Assembly (NCBI RefSeq): GCF_028858725.1
Contig: NC_084760.1
Coordinates: 94,981,867-95,045,866 of the forward strand
Length of the DNA stretch: 64,000 bases
Reading direction: 5' to 3'
Origin: Colius striatus
Taxonomy: Eukaryota; Chordata; Aves; Coliiformes; Coliidae
Part shown: one piece after another, positions 40,476 to 54,137 of the stretch
How the letters are laid out: the number at the start of each line of letters is the position of its first letter
Numbering within the stretch: position 1 is the stretch's first letter
Program-made: the position numbers and the translations under genes
The notes under the pieces: model-generated
What the model was told of the DNA's origin: nothing
The model's database searches: none
The model's input: the letters and a program-made list of their open reading frames with translations, nothing else

Positions 40476-43400
40476 ATCACGGTAGACTGTCAGCCTGAAT
40501 AAAGGGAAGAGATAAGTTTCCATGGCTTGCTCAAACCATTTACACATTTGCTGTGATGGGCAGCCCAGGGAAAATTCAGAGTCCATTTCGTGGCACAGAA
40601 ACCCCTCCTTATTTGCATGGGGACTAAGGACATCCACGTTCAATTCTTAAAAGCTCTGAAGTAACCTTCAGGTTAAAAACACCTTTAAATAACTATGAGA
40701 AGGCATGAACAAGGAGAAAGGGTATCATTCCTAATGTCAGCCTCTATGCCAGTAAACTCTTCAGTTGAGTCTCTATGCCAGTCAGCTCTTCATCTGAAAT
40801 CTGTATTAGCATGTTTCAAATCAGCAAGAGTGATGGGCAGATAATGCATAGGCAAGGATCTGTATGGACATAACTATCACTTGAAATGTTGAGCTTCTCT
40901 TGTAGGCTTTAAGATCTAGGTGCTAATTTCAAGTCTGATGGGTCCAGCGCCCAAGCCCAGTTTTCAAAGTGGAAAAAAAACCCCTCCCACGACTACTGGA
41001 GACTCATTGCTCTGAAAAAGTCAGCTTAAAGAAACTGAAGCATCATCACACACCAATTCCATGTTTGGAGCTATTGGTAGACATTTTGTAAAAACCTGGT
41101 CTTATCTTTAAATGTTCTCTACCACTTAAAAAAGAAATCACAAAGCCAGGAAAGAGAAATGAGTATTTGGGAATACTCAAAGATGAGTGTAATAGCCTGG
41201 AAGTACAATGTGTTGTTATTCTAGTTTCTTAGAATCTCAGGATGTTTAAATCCATTAATCTCTAAGCTATGCAAGAGGATTAAGACCCTGCTCTGGTAAC
41301 CTGTCCTCATGTGAGGAGCATTTTTACTCTTGCCCAGCTGAAATCTCATGGGCCATCCCCATGTGTAGGAATTGCAAGGGCAACCCTAACAGAAGATAAA
41401 ATGGCACTTGTAATTCCGTGAGCGCTCAGTGCACTGTGACTACAGGGACAGTTGTGGATAGTGAAGTCAGGAGTGCAAGCATTCCCTCCCCAAAACCAAA
41501 ATAAGGACCGTGTTTCCAAGACTGACAATAGAGGAACGTGCTGAAGAAAACATGCAGAAATCACTGGGAAATGCAAACTGTTTGTCATTCTCAGTTCCAA
41601 TATCGCATTATATTCTGACATTTGGAGATTTCCTAGAAGTCCTGTACATTCTTACTGGGTTTCCTGTTGTTATGTACTGTGTGAAGTCAGGTTTGTCTGC
41701 TCTAGTGCCTGCTAGCAGAAAGAAAGCTTTTCAAAGGAGGCTTTATGTCAAACCTTGCAAGATGAAAGCCCTGGCAGTTTTGTGGATCAGTTTTAAAAAC
41801 AGTCTATTACAAATGGTTAGCTAATTTATGCTTCAATTAAGTATGTTATCTTTCTATTGTAGTCTGTCAGAGCATAGAGGGTAATAAAAAACTCACTGTA
41901 AATAAAATCATCCCTTTCATGAAAAAAAAAAATAGATATATCTTAGGTGTTACGATGCACAGGATTTTGGAAGAACAAAATATATCCTGAGCCAAATTGA
42001 GCTTACTGTTTATACAAATGGACACCAAAAGTAGTCCTACTGAGTTAGGCCAAATTTCTATCAATGTCAGCAAAAGGGAAATTTAGCACATTGATTACCC
42101 CATGCCCTGATTTAAGAGGCATGTTTCATGTTTCCTTACACTTAAAATAAGCTGCCCAGAGTAAACTTTTAGAGACCTTGTGTTGAATGGCCTAGTACAA
42201 ATATCACAGCAAACGTGCTGACGCACAGAGGAGGATCATTTTAGGGATCAGGATGAGGCAAACAGCTTTGAGAGCCCCTCACATCACTGCTGGCCACCTC
42301 CTCCTGCTGAGGACCAGAGTGGTCACCACAGCTGTGAGCACCACATCCCCATGCGCAGATGCCGACCCCCTGCTCTTACAACAGAGGTTGTAAGAGACAA
42401 GCCATTGCACTCTGAGCCATCTTTCTCCTTTGTTAAGCACCCAGGGCTTCCTGTGCTTTGCAATTCATTCAGCTAATTGAGGGAAATTTCAAAATGTCTC
42501 CCTGAACTAGGTATTGTATATCTAAATATCCTTGTTCTGGTCATGTCTGCATCTGATCTGGAATTCACAAGCTCTTCCCACCCAGCTCTCAGTCTCCTCT
42601 TCTTTATTCGTTCCCTTGCTCTAGTTCCCCTCTCCAAGTATAGCAGTGCTTTTTATTTTGTTTGTCTGCATGGAGTTTGTGTGTGTTATTGGCAGCTTCA
42701 AGCAGTAGTGGAAGAAGGGAAAGGAGACAAACTTGCAATAGCATCACTCTTTGATAGGCAAAACATTTTGAAAATCAGAGAGTTAGCCAGTTTCTCACAT
42801 GCTCCCAAACTCTGGGATGTATCCCTCCCTTTTCCCATGCCCAATCAAAACATCCAGAAGCAGATTGCTGAAGATAACCTGACAGGAGCTTGTACAAGCA
42901 ACATGTTCCTCATCAGGCAGCCGAGTCTCCTCTCCCACCCACCCTGTTTTAGCAGAAACACCAAAATTCAAGGGGCAGCTTCCATCTGATCTTGCTAGCT
43001 AGCGTTACAGAGCATTAAATGTCAGTGCTGTGCATGCATTTGCTTGTCTCTTGCATCCTCATCACTCCCCTAGAAGGCAAAAACACTCCTTTTCCAAGCA
43101 TATCTCCTGCCCTCCTGAGCTCTGAGGAGTATCAGGACTCACAACATCATTAGCCCTAACAAGGGGTGGAGAGCTTTTCTGCGTAGTCCTAGGACAAGTT
43201 TCAGCTTCAGGTTTCAGTGCTCAAGTCAGTACAACTGGTTCCCTTTTGGGTAGCCTAGGAATGGAAACACTGAGCTAACTTTGCTGGTTTCTAAGCTTGG
43301 TCATTTGACAGCACTCAGCAGTTGTTGGCATCTTGTCAAAGCATAATATGTACAATCGCTCTGCTCACAGAATCTGTCAATCTGTAATAGAATTTCTGTA

Positions 43401-44329
43401 TGTGCAGTTAAACAAAATAATATTTCATTGAGACTTGTAATTTTGCAAGAGGTAGAGCAGGTAGAAGATTAAAGGCCTTTAAGGTATTGCTCAAGGAGGG
43501 CCTTCTGCAGTTGGGGGATATTTGAACCTGGATTAGTTTTGTGACTGGTCATGTATCACAAATCTCTTCAGTCAACAGTTCATTAAAGTCCTGTCAGTCA
43601 AAATAGGAACATAACTGTCTCTGTCTGAAAGCTAATTCAGTTTAGCAGTTTATGTACTTAAAATATGGTAATGGTTCCCAGATAACTCTGTAATATTGCC
43701 CCATGTTGAGCTCAAACTGCTTTAATTAGTTACAACAACACTGGGCACATTTCAGCACGAAGGCCCATGGTGTGAGATATTCATGAGTAGCTCCACTGCT
43801 ATAATCAATCTTGGCTCATATTAAATCCCTGTGTCCCTAGAGATTGCCAGTACGACCTAAGGAACATCCTTTCCTTTTTCCGTGTCTCAGTTCTCCGGTT
43901 TCCAGAGTGGCAGATTTATACTACCAGAATACCCGTCCCACAGCTGTGCTGGCACACTCAGAAATGTACATACACACTGTAACCAGGCCAAGCAGAGGTA
44001 TAACTGCAGTAGGACCCTTCTCCCAGTGGAGTCTGCATAAAGACTTTTCACTCAAATCTGTCTGTATCTGCAAGTGAACCCAGATTCACACTGATCCCCT
44101 GTTAAATATACAAAACTTTTGCTTCCCAAAAGAGTTTTGAGAGGTGACAGTTTTGATTTGGCATCACAGGAATAAACTCTGGATGGTGCACATAAGGAGC
44201 ATGTGTATAGGAGGAGACGGAGAGCAGCATGCAGCATTTGTGCTTCCTGGGTTAACATTGCCTGATCAGTGCTGGTTTAAAAAGTCACGATACATTAGCC
44301 TCTTAGCTTAAGCATCTTTCCTTCTGCAG
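40476..44329 (+). other. PCARE: PCARE intron
   Basis: The single coding-region intron. A 170-codon frame at 42477-42989 shows no recognisable domain and is treated as chance. No repeats beyond the CR1 remnant at its start and the small hairpin. Confidence 0.7.
42373..42396. repeat. Short perfect hairpin
   Basis: CTCTTACAAC, a 4-nt loop, then GTTGTAAGAG, in the PCARE intron. No run of T follows and no function is implied. Confidence 0.4.
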
Positions 44330-44459
44330 CTTGGAGGAGAGCACTAGAAAAGCAGGAGACTCTTGGAATAGCCCTTGCGTTCCTGAGATCAAAGACGCCA
44401 ACAGATCCGCTTCGCAGCCCGAGCTCTACATCGTGGGCCAGGGGCTGCAGAGGGACTGA
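44330..44459 (+). CDS. PCARE: PCARE exon 2 (C-terminal end and stop)
   Basis: The acceptor CTTTCCTTCTGCAG is followed by 130 bp that restore the frame (AG+C gives Ser). It encodes 42 further residues, SLEESTRKAGDSW through PELYIVGQGLQRD, then TGA at 44457-44459. The two exons total 3,888 nt, exactly divisible by three. A large first exon plus a short second exon is the human gene layout. PELYIVGQGLQ looks like the conserved C-terminal tail. Confidence 0.92.
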
Positions 44460-45328
44460 CAGCAGGAGCTCCCACCAAGGCAGAGGCACCAGCAAGACTA
44501 CAGCTCCCGGAGACACCTTACCCAAGCCTCCAAAACATGGCTTCATTTTTTCTCACAAGGGAATGGCATCGCATTTAAAAACCCCAACTGGACCCAATCA
44601 TCAAATGAAACATCAGAGATCTAATGAATATCAGCCAGCTGCTTCTCCTTTGGGTTGCATTTCACGATTTAACTCCAGAGATCGTCACTGAGCAAAACAA
44701 ACGCTTTGCAGCTGGGTGAGTCTGAGGCAAGTTGGTTTGGTAGAGACAGGCCTTGCAACCAAGACTTTTGTTTCACTGTTGAGATAAAGGAGTTCAAAAA
44801 CTACCAGAAATTATCATTATCTGACACTTTATTTATTCAGGAGGCAATACAGGTTCAGTTAGGTAAAAAGTGGCTATTGTGACATTTTCAGAGGGGAGCT
44901 GAGTTTTACTGCAAAAACACTGCCTCGGCAAAGCCACATCTTTACACTAGGTATTTATCAACATCCAGAGAGAGAATACGGCCAAATGCAAGTTAAAACA
45001 AAATAGCCTGTCTTAAAGGAGTAAAATTAGGGATCTTATTCCCTCAAAAAGGCTTTGATCTTTGAAATCACCTTTGCTTACCACATAATCTCATCACCTC
45101 CAGTTTCCATGGTGCAAGGCTTAATCCGGATTAGAGTAGTTTTATAATAGCCCAGTCAAAAAACATTATAAATCCTGAAGCACCTAAGGACATGTATTTT
45201 TTGTTTTTTCATAAAAGAGAACACTGCCATAGAGAATCCTCCCCAAAACAGGTTTATATTCCTTCTGATTTATGCATTTTGAGGGGTTTTTTTCTAATTT
45301 CAGTGAAGAGTCTAGAAAGATTCTCATT

Positions 45329-45334
45329 AATAAA
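45329..45334 (+). terminator. PCARE: Candidate PCARE poly(A) signal
   Basis: This is the first AATAAA hexamer I find downstream of the PCARE stop codon, giving a 3' UTR of about 0.9 kb. Supported by position only. Confidence 0.3.
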
Positions 45335-48300
45335 AACACAAGTTACTTGCAGTCGATTAATTTGTACAGCACCCACTAGAACACAGTTTCAGAATTTACT
45401 GGATCTCGCACACCTAACTAATTTATCATCACAATTAAGGTGCAATTTTTATTTAATTTATTTTAACTAATTTAATTTGATGTGTTTTAATGTGCAACTT
45501 TATTACAGAACAAGATCCAGGAAAAAGAAAAAGCCATTTGTAGTCCTATTTTGATTGGAGTAGGTTTAATTTTTCCTACGCTTTTTTCATAATAGTGGTA
45601 TCTGGACACTTCACCTTTACACGGGATTTTTAACCTTTTCTGCCCACCTTCATGATGGGGTAACTGATGCTCATCTTATGCTGTACAAGGGGCCCAATTG
45701 GACACTGAACTCCTGAGTTTTAGCCTAGCGCCTTAATCACAACCATCCTTCAGCAAGTTCAGTGCCATCTTATGCCACAGACACAAGGAACCCTTAATTG
45801 TTATGTTTAAGGTGAGGGTTTGAATATAAAGAAGTAACTCACAGAGAAGACATGATTTGGATTGTCAGGGGTTTGTGAGCATGAGGTGGCAAAGCAGCCA
45901 TACTCACAAGTGAACAGCTGAGAGGTGTCAACAGATCCACCTTGTAACCACACAGGCAGATGCACCAACACCTATCAAGTTGGAAAATCACCAGGGAAAT
46001 ACTGTGAGTATCGTCAGCAAAGCAATTTCTTCAGGCCTTCATCAGAGTGTAGTTCTCTCCCAACTCTATGAAAATACAAGGACATTTTTGCATGCATTTT
46101 GGGTTTATCTGTTCTGCTGGCAGTAACCACTCAGAATAGATACAAACCAGCAACATGACAGCAAAAAATTGAGCACTTCGTATGCCTAAATGTAGTTCTG
46201 AAGACGAAAAGTAACAGAGTGGGAGGACAGCTACTACAGCTTTTGCTCAGCAACTACAATCGTTTTATCTCTTTATGATTTCATGCTGAAATTTACCAGC
46301 ATCCATGATGGATGATAAAAGCAAGTATTTACTTACACTCCCCAAACAGCAAATGCTGTGGTGCAAGAGCTACAGCAGCACATGGAACAAGGCTTCACCT
46401 AGTATTCAAGCTGGAAACCTCCTCACACATATGCTAACTGGACATGGAACCACCAAAGCATCCTTCCCCATAAACCAGGCCCCTCTGAAGTTGTGGAACG
46501 TGACCTGGCATCCTGCCACACCATATCTCCCAGCTTTGCATAAGGCTGTGGTCCTCAGAAGACTCATTGCAAACACAACCCCACCTAAAAACTGCAGCTG
46601 CTAAAGGATTCTCATGCTGCCCTAAGGATGCTGCAGCAAAATGAGTGTTGTACTCAAGAAACAGACCTTCTCCAGAAGTGATTTACGGTTCTGTAACATG
46701 AACTCATGACTACAGAGAGCTAAAAGATTCTCTTCAGTACAATCAACATACAGGACTCTTGCAAATAAGGTGTTTACCTTAAATTTGTATTACAAGTATG
46801 AGATTAAGACCAACTTTGGTATGCAGGAAAGAGAGTTTGGATCACCACCTTTTTTTTTTTAATACTTTTTTTTAATTAAAAGTTTTTTGGACACCCTTTC
46901 TATTTTTCATTAATACAACGTTTATGGAATACAATTGCTTTACAAAACTATACTCAACTTTGAGATTTTTTTTTTTTTTTACTGATTTAAATAAATCAGA
47001 AGTTTTATATGCAAGGTATGAGTTTGATCTCTCTTACATTCTGTATGCAGCCATTCTCAAATCTTAGCCCTGGTGCTATACTATTGACTCCTGTAGTGGA
47101 CTAGCTAGTGTCCTATGCTACAAGAAGCCTATTTATTTGCTTCCTTCTTCCCCACCCCAGCACAAGCATGTCTTTTTTGTGTGTTTTACTGGTACATCCA
47201 CTAATTCAGGTTGCATTTCCATTAAGCAAATATTTCTTTTTCAGACGACAAGATCCAGCCTGGATGCTGACGGAGCAGAGCTGTGCTTCCATCCCTACTC
47301 TGCCCTGATTTAAGCTTGAGCTACCTGGCAATTCTGTATGCAGTTGAGTAGAGCTGTGTACAACCATAGCTAACTCGAGCACTGGATAGGGGTTTTGTCC
47401 TAAGGGTTAAAATCAGAGTCCACCCACTGCAGTGGAGTGTCATGGCAGAGGGGCTGAGAGTGAAACAGTATCAGTTTTCCACACAGGACTTCACAGCTGG
47501 AAAACCAGCAGCTAACAGCTCAGTGCTGCACTTTATCCTCAGACCTTTAACAAGCTGGCAGCTACCCTTGCTTCTAGTGACACTGCTTAAATCTCAGACC
47601 TTTAAGGGACTTGTCATTTCATACTCTCACCATTTGAAGGTAACTAGAACACCAAAGCACTACTTGCACTCCAGTTGCTTTATTCGACTTCAAGAGCTAC
47701 CTCAAATACTAGCAGTAGGTTGAGAACACTATGCAGGTTATCAATAAAAACAGTGTTCTAGTACTTGCACTGACACACCTCAGCATCCAAGGCATTTCGT
47801 AATCATTTATGAAGTTTTGTCATTAAGAGGAATATTGTGAGAAGTATGGATTAGGGGCTCACTTCCATATTGTTCTCAAGTAAAGGTCAAGGTTAATACA
47901 AACTCCTAACTGTATATTGGATTATCTGAAAATTGGCAGCAGAGATCTCAAGGTTGCACTTCTTGCCCACTGCCCTTTTTGGATGAACAATGAAAATACT
48001 AGTGTCAAAAAAAGATGTGCAGCTACAGACATTAAATGCTCAGAGGGGCAAGGTGATCAAGACCTAGGACAACATTATCCTTCTGATCCCATTTCCATTC
48101 ATCTTGCATATGCCCGCCCTGCATCTATCCTGTTCCACTACTGCAAGCACAAAACTTTCTATGGCACTCACCAGCCCTAAATTGCTCTCCTTTTTATTGA
48201 CAGTTTGAATTTCAAAATCTGGTCTCTTACCTCTCCTCATTATATTATTTTCTCTTTCTTTACTAATACACAAGTCTCTGATTGCATTAAGTAACTTTAA

Positions 48301-51300
48301 TTTCTGAAGTTAGACAGTGTGGAGTACACTCTTCACCAAGCTTATTTTAAAGCAGAAAGGGGTGATAAGCCTAATGTGCTCCATACTAATCCGTCCTGCT
48401 TTAATAAAGTTTTCCTTGAGGCATAGATGAGTTGATAATATAAAAATTAAAGAGAAACTGAAAGCTTTCAATGTTATAGGCTGCTCTTCATTTATTGTTA
48501 CTGCTATTGAACCGTTGGATCTTTAGTATATGAATGAAGCAAAGCTGAAGCCTAGAGGTGCTAACAAAGACCTGTCCTTTCCCAGAGCAGTAACTGTAAA
48601 GCTGGGAACAACACTTCTCAGGCATTCCAGCAGACAAGGAAAGATATGTAGGAAGGCTGAGATAACTCTACAGACAGAACCTAACCTAACAAATGCACTA
48701 GCTGCTTGGCTTTTAAATGTGACTCTAATTTAATGGAGGAATTTCCACCTTGCAGTCTTACTTCATCTAATAACTAATATCAGTTTAATATCTCGTACAT
48801 CCAAACTGGAAATGAAACCTGCCACTATAATACAATAGCTTTTTTTTTTTCAATAGCACATTAACAACAGCTAATAACAGAGTATCTCTAAGGTGCAAAA
48901 TAAAGAAATACTCAGTACTTCAGAACTGTTAAACTTAGAACTGTTTATCCAAGAGAGGGAAAAAGCATGTACTGCATCTCTGAGCTTTGCTAGCCCAAGC
49001 ACATCGACAGATTCCCATTTCCAGCTCCACAGAGTTCCCTTGACAGCCAAACAGCCAGATCAAGCTTCCTCTCCTGCCGAGCCCCTCCCCGCCCCCGCCC
49101 CCCCCAAAGGAGCGCAGCAGGCATTCACATGCTTGGTTTACTCCCAGTTTCCCTCTGCAGCCTGCCTGCTCTCAGCACGTGATTAAGCTTGCTGTAAACT
49201 CTTCAGAAGTTGTTTACAAACCAGCAAAAATAGTAAGGGGCTTCTTTAAATAGTGTACTAATAACCTTTAAGAGTCCTTTGATAGGTTTAATTTAGACTC
49301 CTCACAGTGAAAAGGAGCCTAGAACCTGTGTGAGTTCCTCCACTCTTCAGCTGATGCTTCCCAGGAAACTGATATGCTCCAAAAGTACAAAGCAATGATG
49401 TTTAGGCTGACCACCTGCCACCCACCCATTTGGGGACAACAAGCCAGTTCTGCAAAAAGCAGAAAGCTAGCACAGGGCCCAATGGACCCAGTTATCTCAA
49501 GTCATCTACCTCCAATTGTCTTTTCCTCCTAAATTGGCATAAAACTGAGCCAAGGCCTAAGCTACATCTAAATTTAGTTTTGTAACTTACCAGTTGCACT
49601 TACCAGTTCTCCAAAGCATCATCAGGAGAACCATGCATCCTCCATGTTTGTTTATTACCACGTTTGAAGACTAAGAAATGTTTCTGGTATGAGAGCGCAA
49701 TAGCTTGAAGGAGAGAAAAAACTGTCACCCTTCAAACAGGGGGTGTAGTGTGCAGGTAGGTATAAAGTTTCACTGCCTTTATTATGATGTTTTAAAAAGG
49801 TCAGAGAGAATATTGAGCTGGGGAGAAGGGTAAACAGGAAGTTTGTCTCCCTAATTGTGTCTCCACAGAAAACCCACAAGGACACATTCACTGTGCTGGT
49901 AATGGCAATCCTGTAAGGCCATGGACTGTTCTTCCCTGAAACATGCTACCTTGCCTGGGCTTTACGAAGCCAGGATTACATCCATAGCTATGCAAACACA
50001 TATAGCCTCATAAAATAGGTATTTTTCCTTCAGAAAGCCCAATTCACTCATGTGCATTTTCTTCTGTCACATCAGAAACTGGCAACCATGCCAACTTTGC
50101 TGTTCAAACATAACAGTTTGCACTGGCCTGTGTTTTTCCCAAAAGCACATAATAGGCAGAATAATGGCAGCTACAAATGAAAACATATGTTTCAAAGATT
50201 CAAATGATTATGAAATGGAGCCATTACATAATTTCTTAAAAGACAGCATTGTTGACGATGGCGCGGCCTACCAAGGGTCGGAGCCCAGCCCAGAAGTGTG
50301 TAGCAGGGACAATTCCTTACACTGGCAAATGCTGGCCCAGGGCAATAAATTATCCCAGAACTCTGAGCTGAATGGCATCCAGGCTGAAGTATAAATAGAT
50401 CTGAGAAACCCATCTCACCTGTTGTTGGCATCGCGGTCAACCCGTCCTGCAAACAAGTTACAAACAGCGCTGCTTGACTGCTGTCCTGGGTAAATATGCC
50501 TTATAGATATGCTGTCCTGGGTGTAGATGCCTTTTCCAAAGCAGTGCATATTTCCCTGCTGAAACACCTTTCTTCTTAGATATAAAGTTGTGACTGAAGA
50601 CAGCTACAAGCCAGAAATTACTCAGATTGCAAATGTGCAAAGCTTTGGGATTTGGGCCAAGTTTTCTTTGTTTGGATCTATTGGGAGCACAGAATACAGC
50701 TAGTTTACATCTAGTTAGAAACCTTTATTCTAGACAGGACCTTTTGGGTACATTGTCCCCCAAACATGTAAATAAATGGCACCATTGTAATGCTGCAATA
50801 AGCAATAGATGTACTGCCATAATAGTCAATAGCAGCAGAGGACACAAAGAGGCACTGGCAAAAGAGGAAAACAAGGAGAGGGACAGCAAGCAAAGAATTA
50901 TGGTGGGACAGATATGCTCTGTATAGGAATTGCACTGAGGAAAGTTTTAGGCCAATACTTCCTGGGACAGAGCAATCTGTAAGTTTGAAAAAAAGTAGCT
51001 TCCTACAGGGGTGAAACATGAACTCTTGTCAGCCCAGGACAGGATCAAGAGAGACACACACTGCTACACTTATCCTTCAAATAGAGTATTCATTGCAGGA
51101 TCATGGAATCAGTACCCTTGACGGACAGCAGCTGCCGATGTCCAGCCTGCAAGGGCACCTGCCAGAGCCATCGGGCTGATTTGGCCTAGGGCAGCCATTC
51201 CCAGGCAAAAAGGGAGTGTGTTCTGTTTGCACTGGGTGATACTGAAAATAAAAAACTGCCACAATAATGTAGTGGTCTATGCAACAGAGATCCTAGTACT

Positions 51301-52780
51301 GGCACAATCATATCCCTGTGAAAGTCATCTTATTAGTGTAGCCAGTTTCCCTTCTTGAAATAACACCTGCTGCTATTTGAATATTTGCACAAACAGCAAT
51401 GTGTCAACACTGAGCAATTTTACAGCCTCATATATTACATACACTAACGGTACATACGGAAGATGTATGCATAGACCTGTGTGTCTAGACACACACACGT
51501 ATTCAAGGAGGCAGCTGGAGCAGCACCACCCAAATCACAAAGGACATGAAATGTTGGGCTGTGCCTGAGAGCCCAGGCTGATCTGCAGTGCCAGCCTGCT
51601 GGGCACCTACGTCCTTTCCAGGACCAGCAATGGGCAGTGACAGTCCTGCACATCCTGCAGCCTTCTTTGCAGTCTCCAGAGGGCACAGAGCTTTTATTTT
51701 CTGTTCTCAAATGCAACAGAGGTGAAAAATACTCAACGGTTGTAAAACTAGCACAGCCTTCATTTATCTGGGGCACAGCTATCAGCACAGTGAGAGGCTT
51801 TATTAGCTCCTTAACCACTGCCAATTGCATTCAAAAACTGTTGGAAGGGCTTTTAAGGATATGTAGGAGGAGTTTGTTGGCCAAAGTTACTGGGTTTTTT
51901 TCAAAATACAGGCTGAAAGGTTCAGGTCAACTCTAATTTTAACTACAGTGGTTTTCTCACCTCTGCTTGTATCAAAGGCAGTATCACAGTACCAGGATTC
52001 AGTGTCAGCTGTCAGAGATTTGGTAGCAATGCAACTACTTGTATTCCCATCATCACTATTTAACAGGGATGAAAATAGCCACCACAGTGCAGCCCCCTTC
52101 CCTTCACTCCAGAGACTTCAGCAGCCGCTTCCCAAGCTCACCTTTAACCTTGGTAAGAGCATGTTCTACCAGATTCACCCTCTTATGCTCCACGGCCCAG
52201 CACTGCTGTGAGGAAGCATCAACACTAACAGGATCCTTCAGGCTCCACACCATACATGAGGTCCATCATTCCTTCCTTGTCCTCCCTCCCTGGCCACCCT
52301 CCCTATTTACCATTCATTTTTCCATGCCATCCCCATCCTCCAAGTCTTCTTGATACTGTCAAGTTCATGCATTTACATTCCCGCAGGGGCTTTTGGTTGT
52401 GTCTCCGTAGGGAGATTCAGGATCTGGCTAACACACTTGCATGACCCAAGCCCTCTGCAGAGTCAACGAGCCATGCCACCGGGGCATGTGTTTTGACCCT
52501 GGTGAGAACAAAATGCCTATTGGAGGAAATTATGGCTTTTTCAGACTGGATTCAGAGTAGGTAGCACCAGTCTCTCTTACTTTCTAAGTAGGTATATAAA
52601 TATATCCTTTTTCATTTTACAGTGAAACATTGCATTTACACACAAATAGGGGCTTTTTGGTATCTATGCAAGCTTCTTAGGGAACACGAGCTCAAGATAT
52701 CAAACTGCTTCTGAAGAACACTTGCTTCTATTTCAAATGTTTTTTTTAAAGCCTACAATAAAAAATTATGATGCACTTCT
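45335..52780. other. Intergenic region between PCARE and TOGARAM2
   Basis: No gene recognised. Several T/A runs (for example near 46,850-46,980) and a C-rich patch near 49,090-49,105 occur. Open frames up to 128 codons lack similarity I know. Confidence 0.5.
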
Positions 52781-52936
52781 CATGGAGCACCAGAACGGGA
52801 TGCCCAGGAGGCTGTAAAGTCTCCTTTGGAGATTTCCAAAACCCTCCTGGACACGTACCCGTGCTACCTGATGCAGGTTAAGCTGCTTTAGCAGAGATCA
52901 GAGGCCCTCTCCAACCCCCACTATTTGGTAACCTAT
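52781..52936 (+). mobile_element. Old CR1 LINE tail
   Basis: A diverged match to the CR1 3' end: CTCATGGAGCACCAGAACGG, GATGCCCAGGAGGCTG, and CCCTCTCCAACCCCCACTAT. Confidence 0.65.
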
Positions 52937-53009
52937 ACCTATAAACTCTGTAGGGTAAGTCCCATTCGTCAAACACACAAAGTAACTCCGCAGTTTTCCA
53001 TCAGCTTTC

Positions 53010-54137
53010 TGGAACTGGTTTTGGCTGGGCCAGGTTTTGGTAGCAGGGGGCTACAGGGGTGGCTTCTTTAAACAAAGAGCTGCCAGAAGCTTCCCCTGTA
53101 ACTGATAGGGCTAATATCAGTCAATTCTAAGATGGACCCACAGCTGATCAAGGCCTAGCCAATTAGTGATGAATGCAACACCTCTGTGAATAACGTATTT
53201 GAAAAGGGGAAGAATTTGCTGGGCAGTTGCTAAACTGCAACAGCAACGGGGAGTGAGAATATGAGAACATCTCTACAGACACCGAGGTGAGTGGAGAAGG
53301 GGAGGAAGTGCCCAGGCACTGGAAGAAAGACTCCTCTGTGACCTGTGGTGAAGACCATGGTGAGGCAGCCATGCCCCTGCAGTCCATGGAGGCCACCGAG
53401 GAGCAGAGATCCACTTGCAGCCCCTGGAGGACCCCACACTGGAGCGGGTGGATGCCTGAAGGAGGCTGTGACTCCATGGGAAGCTCACCCTGGAGCAAGT
53501 TCCTGGCAGGACCTGAGAGTCTGTGAGGAGAGAGGAGCCCACGCCAGAGCAGGTTTGCTATCAGGACTTGTGATCCTGTGAGGGACTCAGGTTGGAGCAG
53601 TTGGTACCTGAAGGACTGTTCTCCCGGTGGATGACCCATGTGTGAGGAGCTGCCCCAGAGGGAGGCCCCATGCCAGAGAAGTGTGTGAGGAACCGCCACC
53701 ATGGGAAGGACCCACGCTGGAGAAGTTCATGAGGGACTGTCTCTCATGAGAAAGACCCCACATTGTAGCAGTGAAAAGTGTGAGGAGGCCTCTCCCTGAG
53801 AAGAAGTAGCAGCAAAGTCTGTCTGTAATGAACTGACCACAACACCCATCCCCAGCGCCACTGGGGGGGAAGGAAGGAGGGTCCTGGAAAGAGGGAGGGG
53901 TGGGGGGAGGTGTTTCAAGATTTGGTTTTATTTCCCAGCTCCTTGCTCTGTTTTGATTGTTCATTAATAAATCAAACCATTTCTCCCCAGGTTGAGTCTG
54001 TTTTGCCTGTGACAGTAATTGCTGAGTGAGCTGCTCATGCTTATTTGAACTCACAAACCTCTCAATATATTTATTTAAATTTCAAGTGATAGAACAATTT
54101 GATGGGGCTCTGGCACCCCGCCAGGGCTAAAGTATCA
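53010..54137 (-). mobile_element. ERVL-like solo LTR, copy B
   Basis: About 1.1 kb that matches copy A at 8034-8764 on the opposite strand, with repeated GCTCC-rich units and termini close to TG...CA. No internal retroviral genes are attached, so it is a solo LTR. The family assignment (widespread avian ERVL-type LTR) is from memory and moderate. Its end lies 18 bp from the stop codon of the left TOGARAM2 copy. A minus-strand AATAAA is at 54075-54070. Confidence 0.65.

Noticed and set aside
42477-42989. 170-codon plus-strand frame in the PCARE intron
   Set aside because: No recognisable domain, no splice support, hydrophobic and Ser-rich chance composition.
50050-50394. 114-codon plus-strand frame in the PCARE-TOGARAM2 interval
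   Set aside because: No similarity known to me and no supporting promoter or splice sites.
53163-54054. Minus-strand frames of 155 and 179 codons
   Set aside because: Same LTR family (copy B); noncoding repeat sequence.
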